Shown in pieces: positions 35,277 to 43,090 of a stretch of 64,000 nt of DNA. Positions within the stretch are counted from its first letter, which is position 1; the number at the start of each line of letters is the position of its first letter. A program made the translations under genes and the position numbers. The stretch is from Novosphingobium sp. Leaf2 (GTDB taxonomy: Bacteria > Pseudomonadota > Alphaproteobacteria > Sphingomonadales > Sphingomonadaceae), in contig NZ_LMJY01000016.1 of the NCBI RefSeq assembly GCF_001421325.1, positions 372,307 through 436,306 of the forward strand, given 5' to 3'. The notes below the pieces were generated by a model that worked only from the letters and a program-made list of their open reading frames with translations, was not told where the DNA came from and made no database searches.

Positions 35277-36059
35277 TCAGTGAGAGACGATTTCGGGGCG
35301 CCAGACCAGCGCGCGCCGCTCGATCGCACGCACCAGCCCGTCAGCGGAAAGGCCCAGCGCGGCATAGATCATCAGGCACACCAGAATGATGTCGGTGCGC
35401 ATGAAATCGCGCGCATTGTTGATGAGATAGCCAAGCCCGGCAGAGGCGTTGATCTGTTCGGCCACCACCAACACCAGGACCGAAATCGACAGCGAATAGC
35501 GCAGCCCCACCAGCAGCGATGGCAACGCGCCCGGCAGGATCACATGCCAGATCTGCGCTGGCCGACTCAGGCCCAGGCTCCGCGCGCCTTCCAGCAGGCG
35601 CAGATCGGTGCTGCGGATACCGCTGTAGAGATTGAGGTACACCGGGAAGATCGACGCGAAGGCGATCAGCGCGATCTTCGGCGTCTCGCCGATGCCGAAC
35701 CACACGATGAACAGCGGGGTCAGCGCCAGCGTGGGGATCGTGCGCTTGATCTGCATGATCGGATCGACCGCCACTTCGCCTTTGCGCGACAGGCCGGCGA
35801 CCAGCGCCAGCACCACGCCAACCGAAATCCCGATCGTAAGCCCGATAACGATGCGCACGAACGACACCCACAGATTGTCCACCAGCTCTCCCGACACGAT
35901 CATGCCAAACAGCGTCGCCAGCACTTTCGATGGGGCCGCCAGCGTCCGCTCCGGAATTATGCCGGTGCGCGATCCGATCTCCAATGCGAGCAGCAGCAGC
36001 AGCGGCGACAGCCAGCGCGCACCGCCAAGGGACCGGTTTAGTTTCGTCAGTACGGACAT
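35277..36059 (-). CDS. ssuC: Sulfonate ABC transporter permease
   Basis: The 260-residue membrane protein has about six hydrophobic segments and the SsuC/TauC hallmarks. These are WLSPLLLLLALEIGSRTGIIPERTLAAPSKV, SLGLSRPAQIWHVILPGALPSLLVGLRYSLSISVLVLVVAEQI and the EAA-loop region before it. I chose ATG 36059, preceded by AAGG; 15 upstream codons of the frame lie in the promoter. It is the first gene of the eight-gene sulfonate operon. No binding protein is adjacent to it; the nearest in the operon is at 28125. Confidence 0.92.
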   Translation of the reverse strand: MSVLTKLNRSLGGARWLSPLLLLLALEIGSRTGIIPERTLAAPSKVLATLFGMIVSGELVDNLWVSFVRIVIGLTIGISVGVVLALVAGLSRKGEVAVDPIMQIKRTIPTLALTPLFIVWFGIGETPKIALIAFASIFPVYLNLYSGIRSTDLRLLEGARSLGLSRPAQIWHVILPGALPSLLVGLRYSLSISVLVLVVAEQINASAGLGYLINNARDFMRTDIILVCLMIYAALGLSADGLVRAIERRALVWRPEIVSH

Positions 36060-36104
36060 CGTCAGGCCTTGCGGTTTTGGTCCAAAGAAGCTGGCACCTA
36101 ACAC

Positions 36105-36125
36105 TCTACTATTTCAATTGAGAAT
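36105..36125. promoter_or_regulatory. Regulatory motif copy TCTAC...ATTGAGAAT near ssuC
   Basis: The 21 bases match the copy at 36266-36286 in 19 positions and start 46 bases upstream of ssuC. The left half TCTAC equals the palindromes at 8742 and 28022, while the right half is ATTGA instead of GTAGA at the same N7 spacing. It is probably an operator read by the divergent LysR protein or a global sulfur regulator. Confidence 0.6.
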
Positions 36126-36265
36126 AGCCGTGTGGGGTATTAGCGCGGCTCATAGTGAGCCTTGAAAACGGGCAGCCACCGGCAGGATGTGGCGAAAACG
36201 GGGCGGATACGTCGAGGGTCGCCACCTGCTGACGGTAAGACAGAAATACTGCATGGGGTTAAATG

Positions 36266-36286
36266 TCTACTATTTTGATTGAGAAT
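36266..36286. promoter_or_regulatory. Regulatory motif copy TCTAC...ATTGAGAAT on the LysR side
   Basis: This second copy (same orientation, 161 bases from the first) lies 63 bases upstream of the LysR start at 36349. Two near-identical sites flanking a divergent promoter region of 289 bases suggest coordinated control and possibly looping or autoregulation. Confidence 0.6.
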
Positions 36287-36348
36287 CACGCATATGTCAT
36301 GCGCATGTCGTCCAGCCCTACGGGCAGCCCTTGCGGAAAGTTTCAGCG

Positions 36349-37188
36349 ATGCCCGTAAATCTCCCTACAAACCTCCTGCGCAGCTTCGTGGCGATCGTCG
36401 ATACCGGCTCGATGCTGCACGCATCCGAACGTGTGTTCGTCAGCCAGTCCGCACTCAGTCTGCAGATCAAGCGGCTTGAAGAACTGCTGCAGCAATCGCT
36501 GTTCCTGCGCGAAGGCCGCCGCCTGGCGTTGACCGCCCACGGCGACCTAATGCTGGATTACGCGCGCAAGGTTCTGGCGCTGCACGATGAAGCGGTGGCC
36601 GCCGTAACCAACGGCCAGTTCTCCGGGCCGGCGCGGATCGGCATGGTGCAGGATTTTGCCGAACTGCTGCTCACCGGCCTGCTGGCCCAGTTCGCCGAGT
36701 TACACCCGGAGGCCGAACTGTACGCCCGCGTCGCCGGCACCGCCGAACTGCTCGATCTGCTCGAACGCCGCCAGCTGGACATCGTGCTGGGCTTTGCCGC
36801 ACCGAACGATAGCCATGCGGTGACGACGGCCCCGATGGCCTGGTTCGGCAAGGAGGAACTGGCGCTGCTCGATACCGTGCCGATCGCGGTTCTCGAACCG
36901 CCCTGCCGCTTTCGCGAGGCGGCGATCCGCATGCTGGAGGACGCCGGGCGACCTTATCGGATTACGGTGGAAACCCCGAACCTCACGACCCTGCGCGCCT
37001 CGGTCAATGCGGGGCTTGGCATCACCTGCCGCACCGGCATGTTCCTTAACGACGCGCCGATCGACCCCGGTCTTCTGCCCGATCTGCCGCATGTCTCATG
37101 CATTCTGCACACCGCGCCGGGGCTTGACGGGCCGACCAGCCAGCTGGCCGCGCTGGCCCGCGAAGTGGTGGCGGGCTTACCTGCCTGA
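36349..37188 (+). CDS. LysR-family regulator divergent from the sulfonate operon
   Basis: The 279-residue protein has a LysR winged helix at its start (NLPTNLLRSFVAIVDTGSMLHASERVFVSQSALSLQIKRLEELL). An effector-binding domain follows from about residue 85 (FSGPARIGMVQDFAELLLTGLLAQFAELHPEAELYARV). I took the ATG at 36349 because GGAAAG sits 8 bases before it; a TTG at 36331 would add six residues. Divergence from ssuC and the two repeated motifs between them make it the likely local regulator. Whether it senses a sulfur compound is inference. Confidence 0.9.
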   Translation: MPVNLPTNLLRSFVAIVDTGSMLHASERVFVSQSALSLQIKRLEELLQQSLFLREGRRLALTAHGDLMLDYARKVLALHDEAVAAVTNGQFSGPARIGMVQDFAELLLTGLLAQFAELHPEAELYARVAGTAELLDLLERRQLDIVLGFAAPNDSHAVTTAPMAWFGKEELALLDTVPIAVLEPPCRFREAAIRMLEDAGRPYRITVETPNLTTLRASVNAGLGITCRTGMFLNDAPIDPGLLPDLPHVSCILHTAPGLDGPTSQLAALAREVVAGLPA

Positions 37189-37294
37189 CTGACCTTATTC
37201 GATAATCTCAAGTTGGCGCGAAGGCTTCTCGTTGGTCGCCCCGCTGCCGCCGCGGCATAGCATTGGCCGTCTTAGATAGCGATAAGAGGCCAAG

Positions 37295-37969
37295 ATGAGC
37301 ACCAGCCTGACCGACCGTTTCGCCGCCCTCCAGGCCGAGCGCGATCGCACGTGGAGCGCCGAGCAGCTGGCGCACAATGCCGCTGTGCGGCGCGTCCTGG
37401 TCGAGCGGCATGACCCCGCCGCCCTGCCCCGGATCGGCGATGCTGTCGCCCCGTTCACGCTGGTGGACCAGCACGGGCGCGACCTGACGCGCGATCAGAT
37501 CCTTGCCGATGGCTGGGCGGTGCTGGTGTTCTTCCGCTTCGGCGGCTGCCCCGCCTGCAACATCGCCCTGCCCTATTACAACGAAACGCTGCTGCCACGG
37601 CTTGAGGCGCGCGGCGTGCGGCTGATCGCTGTCAGCGCCCAGGTGCCGGTGGACCCTGACCTCATCGCGCGCCACAATCTTGGCTTCAAGGTCGCCAGCG
37701 ATCCCGGCTATGCCCTGGCGCGCGCGCTGGGCATCACCTTCCTGCCCGACGACCAACCGCCCGTTGCGCCCGACCAGAACTGGATCGGCGCGACGCTGGG
37801 CACCAACAGCTACGAAATCGACAAGCCCGCCGTCCTCGTCCTCGATCAAGACGCGCGCATCCGCTTTTTCAATGTCAGCCCGGATTGGCTCAAGCGCACG
37901 GACAGTGAAACAATCCTCGCTTCACTGCCGCACGAGGCGACCCGCGCCGTGGAAACCGCCGCGCGCTGA
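37295..37969 (+). CDS. Thioredoxin-fold AhpC/TSA-type peroxiredoxin-like protein
   Basis: The 224-residue protein has a helical N-terminus of about 45 residues and then a redoxin fold: IGDAVAPFTLVDQHGRDLT, WAVLVFFRFGGCPACNIALPYYNETLLPRL and DPDLIARHNLGFKVASDPGYALARALG. The CPAC motif lies where AhpC/TSA proteins have their active site, more like a thiol oxidoreductase CxxC than a single peroxidatic Cys. It could reduce peroxides or disulfides produced by the oxygenases around it. It follows the LysR gene with a 106-base gap and is convergent with the next operon. Confidence 0.85.
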   Translation: MSTSLTDRFAALQAERDRTWSAEQLAHNAAVRRVLVERHDPAALPRIGDAVAPFTLVDQHGRDLTRDQILADGWAVLVFFRFGGCPACNIALPYYNETLLPRLEARGVRLIAVSAQVPVDPDLIARHNLGFKVASDPGYALARALGITFLPDDQPPVAPDQNWIGATLGTNSYEIDKPAVLVLDQDARIRFFNVSPDWLKRTDSETILASLPHEATRAVETAAR

Positions 37970-38017
37970 TCAGGCAGCGGCGCTAAGCGTCGCCCGGTCG
38001 CGGCGCGTGACGCCTGC

Positions 38018-38974
38018 TCAATACCCGCGCACCTTATCCACGACATCACTGGGCTGCTCGCCGCGCGTGTAGCGACTGAGGTCGTCGTGCACTTTTGCCA
38101 GCAGGCGATGCCGCACGCGCTGGAAATTGCTGGCGATGTGCGGCGTCAGGCGCACTTTGGGGTGCGTGTACAGCCGATGCCCTTCCGGCAAAGGTTCGGG
38201 GTCGGTCACGTCCAGCGTCGCGAAGGCCAGGTGGTCTTCGTCCAACGCCAGCAGGAGCGCGTCGTGATCCACCACCGATCCCCGGGCCACGTTGATCAGG
38301 TGCGCATCGGGCCGCACGCGGGAAAGGAATCCTGCGTCTACGAGGCGGCGGGTCTCGGCAGTGGCCGGGAGTGCCAGCACGATGTGGTGCGCCCGCGTCG
38401 CGAGTTCGGCCATGCTGCCTGCCAGTTCCACGCCGGCAAGCCCGGCCCCCAGCTGCGTTTCTGGTCCCGAGCGACGCACCGCGATCACATGGGCGCCCAG
38501 CGCGATCCCGCGCCGCGCCACCGCCGAACCGATCGCACCCAGGCCGACAATACCGATTGTCGTGCCCGAAACCTGGCCCAGCGAGCGCTGTCTCCAATCG
38601 CCGCGCGCATGGATGGTCGCCGCGTCCAGGCCCTTGGCCTGCGCGAAGATCGCGGCGATCACATATTCGGCGATTTCGTCCGATGCGACACCCCGCCCGC
38701 ACGTCACCAGCGGCGCATCGAGGAGCCATTCGGGGTAGAAATCCACACCCGCCGAACCACAATAGACCCACTGTAGCCGGCCCGGCCATACATCGGGACG
38801 CGGCGCCGGACGCGCAAGCCACGCAGGGGTCGGGGCCGCCAGCAGCACATCCGCATCATTCGCGGCAGTCCACGGCGCGTCAGGTGCGGCGCTGACGATT
38901 ACCGGCCGCGACGGGTGCTGCGCCAGCTCTTGGTTGAAAGCAGCATCGAATTGACTGGCGATGATGAGCGACAC
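38018..38974 (-). CDS. D-isomer-specific 2-hydroxyacid dehydrogenase family protein
   Basis: The 318-residue protein has a Rossmann NAD-binding domain (TTIGIVGLGAIGSAVARRGIALG) with VAVRRSG after the second strand. The catalytic triad is Arg in NVARGSVVDHDAL, Glu in DVTDPEPLPEGHRLY and His in LTPHIASN. Such enzymes interconvert 2-oxo acids and D-2-hydroxyacids. The GTG at 38974 follows the stop of the flavoprotein gene by two bases, so it is the last gene of the 42.7-38.0 kb operon. It may reduce an oxoacid left after desulfurisation; the substrate is unknown. Confidence 0.88.
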   Translation of the reverse strand: MSLIIASQFDAAFNQELAQHPSRPVIVSAAPDAPWTAANDADVLLAAPTPAWLARPAPRPDVWPGRLQWVYCGSAGVDFYPEWLLDAPLVTCGRGVASDEIAEYVIAAIFAQAKGLDAATIHARGDWRQRSLGQVSGTTIGIVGLGAIGSAVARRGIALGAHVIAVRRSGPETQLGAGLAGVELAGSMAELATRAHHIVLALPATAETRRLVDAGFLSRVRPDAHLINVARGSVVDHDALLLALDEDHLAFATLDVTDPEPLPEGHRLYTHPKVRLTPHIASNFQRVRHRLLAKVHDDLSRYTRGEQPSDVVDKVRGY

Positions 38975-38976
38975 GC

Positions 38977-40152
38977 TCAGACCCCCAGACCGGCGCGCGC
39001 CGCCCCAACCAGTACCGTGTCTGCCTGGGGCGAGTGAATGCGGCTGCACAGCACGTCGCGGTAATGACGCTCCAGCGGATTGCGGCGGCTCATACCGGGA
39101 TTGCCGGTCAACTCCAGACCGATGGCGACTGCCTGGATCGCATTGGCGTTGGCGATATGCTTGAGCAGATTGGCTTCGACCGGCGAAGGCACAGCGCCAC
39201 GATCAGCCGCCTCGGCGGCGGTGTCGATCAGCACGCGATTGGCGTACAGCAGCGCTTCGATTTCGCCGAACTTTTCCTGAACGCGCGGCAGCGTGGCCAG
39301 CGATGCGCCAAGGTTGGTGGGCACGCGCTCGTTCAGATACCCGGCCAGCCAGTCACGGGCCGCGCGCGCGACGCCGTCGTAGATCGTGGCGATGGCCAGC
39401 GCGTTCCACAGCATCTGCCCGTTGGCGCTGCCCGGTTGCGGTGCCCATTCCTGCGGCCAGCGCACATCGACGGCGTGATCAAGCGGCGTCAGCACATCAT
39501 CGAACACCACCTTGTGGCTCACGGTGGCGCGCATGCCCAGATGATCCCACTCGGGTACGATAGTGATGCCCGGCGTCGCCGGATCGACCAGGAAAGTACC
39601 GACCTTTGGCTGCTCGTCGTCGGTTCGCGCCCACACCGCGAACCAGTCCAACCCGGTCGAACCGGTCGCGTAGATCTTCTCGCCGCTGATCCGCCATCCT
39701 TCCGAAGTGCGCCGCGCGGTGGTCTTGGGCAGGCCGCCGCGCACCGGAGTGCCCAGTTCCGGCTCCACCCGAAAGGTGCCGATGAGGCCACGCCCCTGCA
39801 CCGCTTCGCGCGCCAGCTGGCGATAGAGGGCCTTGGGCCAACGGTCGTTCTTGTCAGGCGCGGCATGAAACGCATAAGTCATGAACAGGATCAGAGCGGT
39901 GGACGGCTCGCCCTGGGCGACGGCGCCAAGCACGCGCATCGCCTCGCGATAGCTGCCGCCATGCCCGCCCAGCGCGGGGTCCACGGTCAGGCCGATCAGC
40001 CCTTCGCGCGCGAGCAGATCGAAGTTGGCGCGCGGAAATTCGCCCGACCGGTCATAGCGCTCGGCGCTCAGCGCGAGTTCCGCAGTGATCGCGCGCAGGG
40101 TTTCATCGCCTGGCGCTGTCGGCGCGCCGAGCGGAGAGGCCAGTGCGACCAT
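38977..40152 (-). CDS. Acyl-CoA-dehydrogenase-fold flavoprotein, SfnB/DszC-like
   Basis: The 391-residue protein has the three ACAD domains: LLAREGLIGLTVDPALGGHGGSYREAM, then ISGEKIYATGSTGLDWFAVWARTDDE and GMRATVSHKVVFDDVLTPLDH. The C-terminal helical bundle (YNLxxA-like ALAIATIYDGVARAARDWLAGYL) ends in RRNPLERHYRDVLCSRIHSPQADTVL. No catalytic acyl-CoA Glu context is evident. The RHYRDVLxxRxHxPxxD pattern is typical of the SfnB/DszC group of flavin-dependent oxygenases acting on sulfur compounds. It sits between a sulfonate-type binding lipoprotein and a hydroxyacid dehydrogenase in one operon. Confidence 0.88.
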   Translation of the reverse strand: MVALASPLGAPTAPGDETLRAITAELALSAERYDRSGEFPRANFDLLAREGLIGLTVDPALGGHGGSYREAMRVLGAVAQGEPSTALILFMTYAFHAAPDKNDRWPKALYRQLAREAVQGRGLIGTFRVEPELGTPVRGGLPKTTARRTSEGWRISGEKIYATGSTGLDWFAVWARTDDEQPKVGTFLVDPATPGITIVPEWDHLGMRATVSHKVVFDDVLTPLDHAVDVRWPQEWAPQPGSANGQMLWNALAIATIYDGVARAARDWLAGYLNERVPTNLGASLATLPRVQEKFGEIEALLYANRVLIDTAAEAADRGAVPSPVEANLLKHIANANAIQAVAIGLELTGNPGMSRRNPLERHYRDVLCSRIHSPQADTVLVGAARAGLGV

Positions 40153-40153
40153 C

Positions 40154-41146
40154 TCAGATCTCCTTGAGGATAACGGGATTGAAACTGTCCACCCACAAGG
40201 GGCGGATATCGACGCGCCTGGGAATGAGGCCCGCCTTGGTAAACACGTCGGCGACCTGCTGCTGCGATCCGATCGCGTCCGCGGTTACCGGTCGCAAGGC
40301 ATAGTCGGCGCTGCAATGGTGGAACTGATCGCGCACGTAAGCCGCGTCCACGCCGATATCGGCGGCGACGATATCGGCCCAGAGATCCTTGTTCTGCGCG
40401 GCCCAGTGATAGCCCTTCTGCAACAGGCCCAGATAGCGCCCGATCCATTCGGACTTCTGTTTGTCGGCAATGGCATCAATGTGAGCGGACATGATGTAGT
40501 TGCCGGACAGGAAACCGAGCGCGGTTTTCAGCACCCGCGCGCCCTCTGTCGCCTGCGCGCGCTGGATCGGGAAGCCATAGATGGCCCAGGCATCAAGCGA
40601 CCCGCGCGAGAACGCGGCGGCGCCATCGGGAACCGTCATCGCCACCGGCTCGATATCGCTCCACGCCAGACCTACCGAGGACAGCATGCGGATGAGGAAA
40701 TACTGCGAGGTCGTCGCCCGCACATACCCCACGCGCTTGCCCTTGAGATCGGCCAGCGTCCTGATTGGCGATCCCTTGGGGACGAGCACGACCTGGTTGT
40801 TCACGTCGCCGCGCAGCACCGCGATCTGGCGAAAGTTCTGGACGGCAGACGCGGCTGCGAACACCGGTGGGATTTCGCTGGTTCCGCCGAAATCGAGCGA
40901 GCCCGAATTGAACGCCTCTATCACCAGCTGGCCGGATTGAAATTCGGAATAGGCAACCGGAAAGTCCGGTTTCAGCCCGGCGTGCCTGAACAGCAGCCGG
41001 GTATCGCTCTCCCCCTTGCCGGTGATCGGGATGCGCAGGGCCGAGGTGCTGCCTGTAGTCGAGCAACCGGCCAGCGCCGTCGCCAGCAGGGCACTACCGC
41101 CCCACAGCACCGCGCGCCGGTCGAAATGTGCTGTTTTCGCAATCAT
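40154..41146 (-). CDS. Sulfonate-type ABC substrate-binding lipoprotein, second copy
   Basis: The 330-residue protein begins with FDRRAVLWGGSALLATALAGCS, a lipoprotein signal with lipobox LAGC. It continues LKPDFPVAYSEFQSGQLVIEAFNSGSLDFGGTSEIPPVFAAASAV, VVLVPKGSPIRTLADLKGKRVGYVRATTSQYFLIRMLSSVGL, the SsuA/NrtA pattern. It starts one base downstream of where the next gene ends and has no permease or ATPase in its own operon. It probably feeds the SsuBC pair encoded at 34.4-36.1 kb or one elsewhere. Confidence 0.9.
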   Translation of the reverse strand: MIAKTAHFDRRAVLWGGSALLATALAGCSTTGSTSALRIPITGKGESDTRLLFRHAGLKPDFPVAYSEFQSGQLVIEAFNSGSLDFGGTSEIPPVFAAASAVQNFRQIAVLRGDVNNQVVLVPKGSPIRTLADLKGKRVGYVRATTSQYFLIRMLSSVGLAWSDIEPVAMTVPDGAAAFSRGSLDAWAIYGFPIQRAQATEGARVLKTALGFLSGNYIMSAHIDAIADKQKSEWIGRYLGLLQKGYHWAAQNKDLWADIVAADIGVDAAYVRDQFHHCSADYALRPVTADAIGSQQQVADVFTKAGLIPRRVDIRPLWVDSFNPVILKEI

Positions 41147-41284
41147 GCTGGGCGAGCGTCCTCACGGTAATCAGTCGGCTGACCTGTGGGGGACGCCGGA
41201 CGATTACGGCAAATGAGTTCTCTTGCGCCGCCGTTGAGCTTTGCCAATCGAGCCCGCTCCCAGGGCGTGATAGCCGCCCGGCAC

Positions 41285-42661
41285 CTACAGACCTTCGCCC
41301 TCCACCCAATGGGCGTTAGTGAGGTAGCGCGCCAGATCCCAGACTTGCCGGCGGATGTCCGGCACCGCGACGATCTCCCAGGCCTCACCCTTTGTGATCG
41401 GCCCCACGGCGAAAAGATCGTCCTGCCGCTCTCCCCATGCGTCAAGGACATTGCCGGTGTGCGATACGTCCAGACCAAGACGATGGGCGTCGGCGCGCAC
41501 GCGGCGCTGCTGCAAAAGGTCCCGGATCAAGGGATCGGAGGCATGGGTCAGGTCCCCGTCCGGGCCAGTGCACGTAACGATCAGGCCGACCTGCACACTG
41601 TCCCGATCGTCCGTTCCTCTGGGCCGCCAGATTACCCGTGCACTGCCATTTTCCGGGCCATTTTCCGGGGTGGCGCTGACCAGCTTGCCCGCCACGAAAC
41701 GCAGCCGCCCTTCCCGCTCCAGCGCCGCGATCTGTTCGCCGATCTCCGGCGCCAGGCGATGGCGGTGCACATCCCAGTAGGGCCGCAGATGGCGCAGGAA
41801 GCGCGCCTGGCCGGCATGATCGTGCCGGCGCCAGATGTTTTGCGTGTGCGGGCGCAGTTCATCCACCGCAACCCGCCACTCCACTTGCGAAGCACGTGCG
41901 CGCACCTGTTGCAAAAGCTGCGATCCCCGGGCCTCCGGTGCGGCAACCCGCTCCACGCTCGGGCCGCTCAGCGCATGCGATCGCGGCTTGAGGCCGCGCC
42001 GGGACAGCGCGGTATAACGCCCGCGATAGCCGGCCCGCTCCAGCGAGAGCACGCCGTCAATCGCCGTCAGCCCGCTTCCCAACAGCAGAACCTCATTCAC
42101 GGCGTCGAGCCTGGGATAGCCGGCAGCCTGCCAGGGGTTGGTGAAGCAGATCTCCGGCGGCAGGTCCGACAAGGCGGGATGCAGCGAGGGCGGGAAGTTG
42201 CCCAGCGCCAGCACTACCGTACGGCAGGCCAGTTCCTCGCTGCCATCCAGCGTCAGGACCACGCGTTCATCCTCGAACCGGGCGGCGGTGGCTTCGCCGG
42301 CTTTGACCGCGCCGCGCCCGTCTGCTGCAGCCAGCGTTTCGTCCAGTAAATCGCGCAGATATTCGCCGTAGATGCGGCGCGGCACGAAGCGATTGACCGC
42401 GTCGCTGCCCGACACCCCGAGCCAGCGCACGAAGTGGCCCAGATCGTCGGGAAACGCGCTCATGTTCGCCGCCCGTACATTGAGCAGGTGTTCGGGCCGC
42501 GCCGTGCCGAAGGCCAGGCCGGTTGCCATCTGCGTTACCGCGCGTTCGATCAGCACCACGCGCGCACCATGGCGCAGCAGGTTGATCGTCAACAGGGTGC
42601 CGCTGAAACCCCCTCCCACGACTGCGACCGGCAGTGTCTCGCGCGATGGGGTTGATGGCAT
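41285..42661 (-). CDS. FAD/NAD(P)-binding protein (NAD_binding_9 type)
   Basis: The 458-residue protein opens with the FAD Rossmann motif VAVVGGGFSGTLLTINLLRHGARVVLIER, then GTARPEHLLNVRAANMSAFPDDLGHFVRWLG and FVPRRIYGEYLRDLLDETL. A second dinucleotide motif follows (EVLLLGSGLTAIDGVLSL). This is the HcrB-like/NAD_binding_9 family seen in organosulfur and siderophore clusters, with uncharacterised chemistry. It is first in the operon with the second binding lipoprotein (138-base gap) and the SfnB-like protein. It could act as an oxidoreductase that supplies electrons or as an oxygenase itself; neither is proved. Confidence 0.85.
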   Translation of the reverse strand: MPSTPSRETLPVAVVGGGFSGTLLTINLLRHGARVVLIERAVTQMATGLAFGTARPEHLLNVRAANMSAFPDDLGHFVRWLGVSGSDAVNRFVPRRIYGEYLRDLLDETLAAADGRGAVKAGEATAARFEDERVVLTLDGSEELACRTVVLALGNFPPSLHPALSDLPPEICFTNPWQAAGYPRLDAVNEVLLLGSGLTAIDGVLSLERAGYRGRYTALSRRGLKPRSHALSGPSVERVAAPEARGSQLLQQVRARASQVEWRVAVDELRPHTQNIWRRHDHAGQARFLRHLRPYWDVHRHRLAPEIGEQIAALEREGRLRFVAGKLVSATPENGPENGSARVIWRPRGTDDRDSVQVGLIVTCTGPDGDLTHASDPLIRDLLQQRRVRADAHRLGLDVSHTGNVLDAWGERQDDLFAVGPITKGEAWEIVAVPDIRRQVWDLARYLTNAHWVEGEGL

Positions 42662-43090
42662 GGAGAACTGCTTTCCTTGTTATGCGAGGCTTGGGAGCAA
42701 TGAACGGTGCGCGGTATCCCCCGTTCCACGCCGGTCTGGCAATCGAGATCTTGTCTGCACCATGGCGGGACCATTGAGCGCATCTCATGGAACGATTGAA
42801 ACTCGTCATTTGATGCGCGTTCGCTGCTCTCGTATCGGCAGGGCAACGTGAGCGAGGCGGGTGGGCAACCAGGCCGGTGACGGGCGCTGGCCTCAGCCGC
42901 AACCCGCCGCGCAACATTTTCACTGCAGGACCCGCACGCGCGGACCTGCCACCCGACATGATGAAAGCCGCCTTGTCGTGCCCCATCCCCCGGATGGCGG
43001 CCCGCCTTCGTGCGCTCTGCATCCACTTGGGCAAGCCGGCGGCTTTGCCCTCCCACGCAACTATGTGACGAACAACAAAGGGAATTATGT
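42662..43090. other. Divergent promoter region between the FAD protein and a TonB receptor
   Basis: The 429-base gap holds the promoters of the minus-strand operon starting at 42661 and of the plus-strand receptor starting at 43091. I found no gene, no clear terminator and no copy of the TCTAC-N7-GTAGA motif here. Confidence 0.5.

Noticed and set aside
36060..36348. A riboswitch or leader RNA before ssuC
   Set aside because: I saw no SAM, SAH or other known riboswitch-like conserved core; only the repeated TCTAC motifs stand out.
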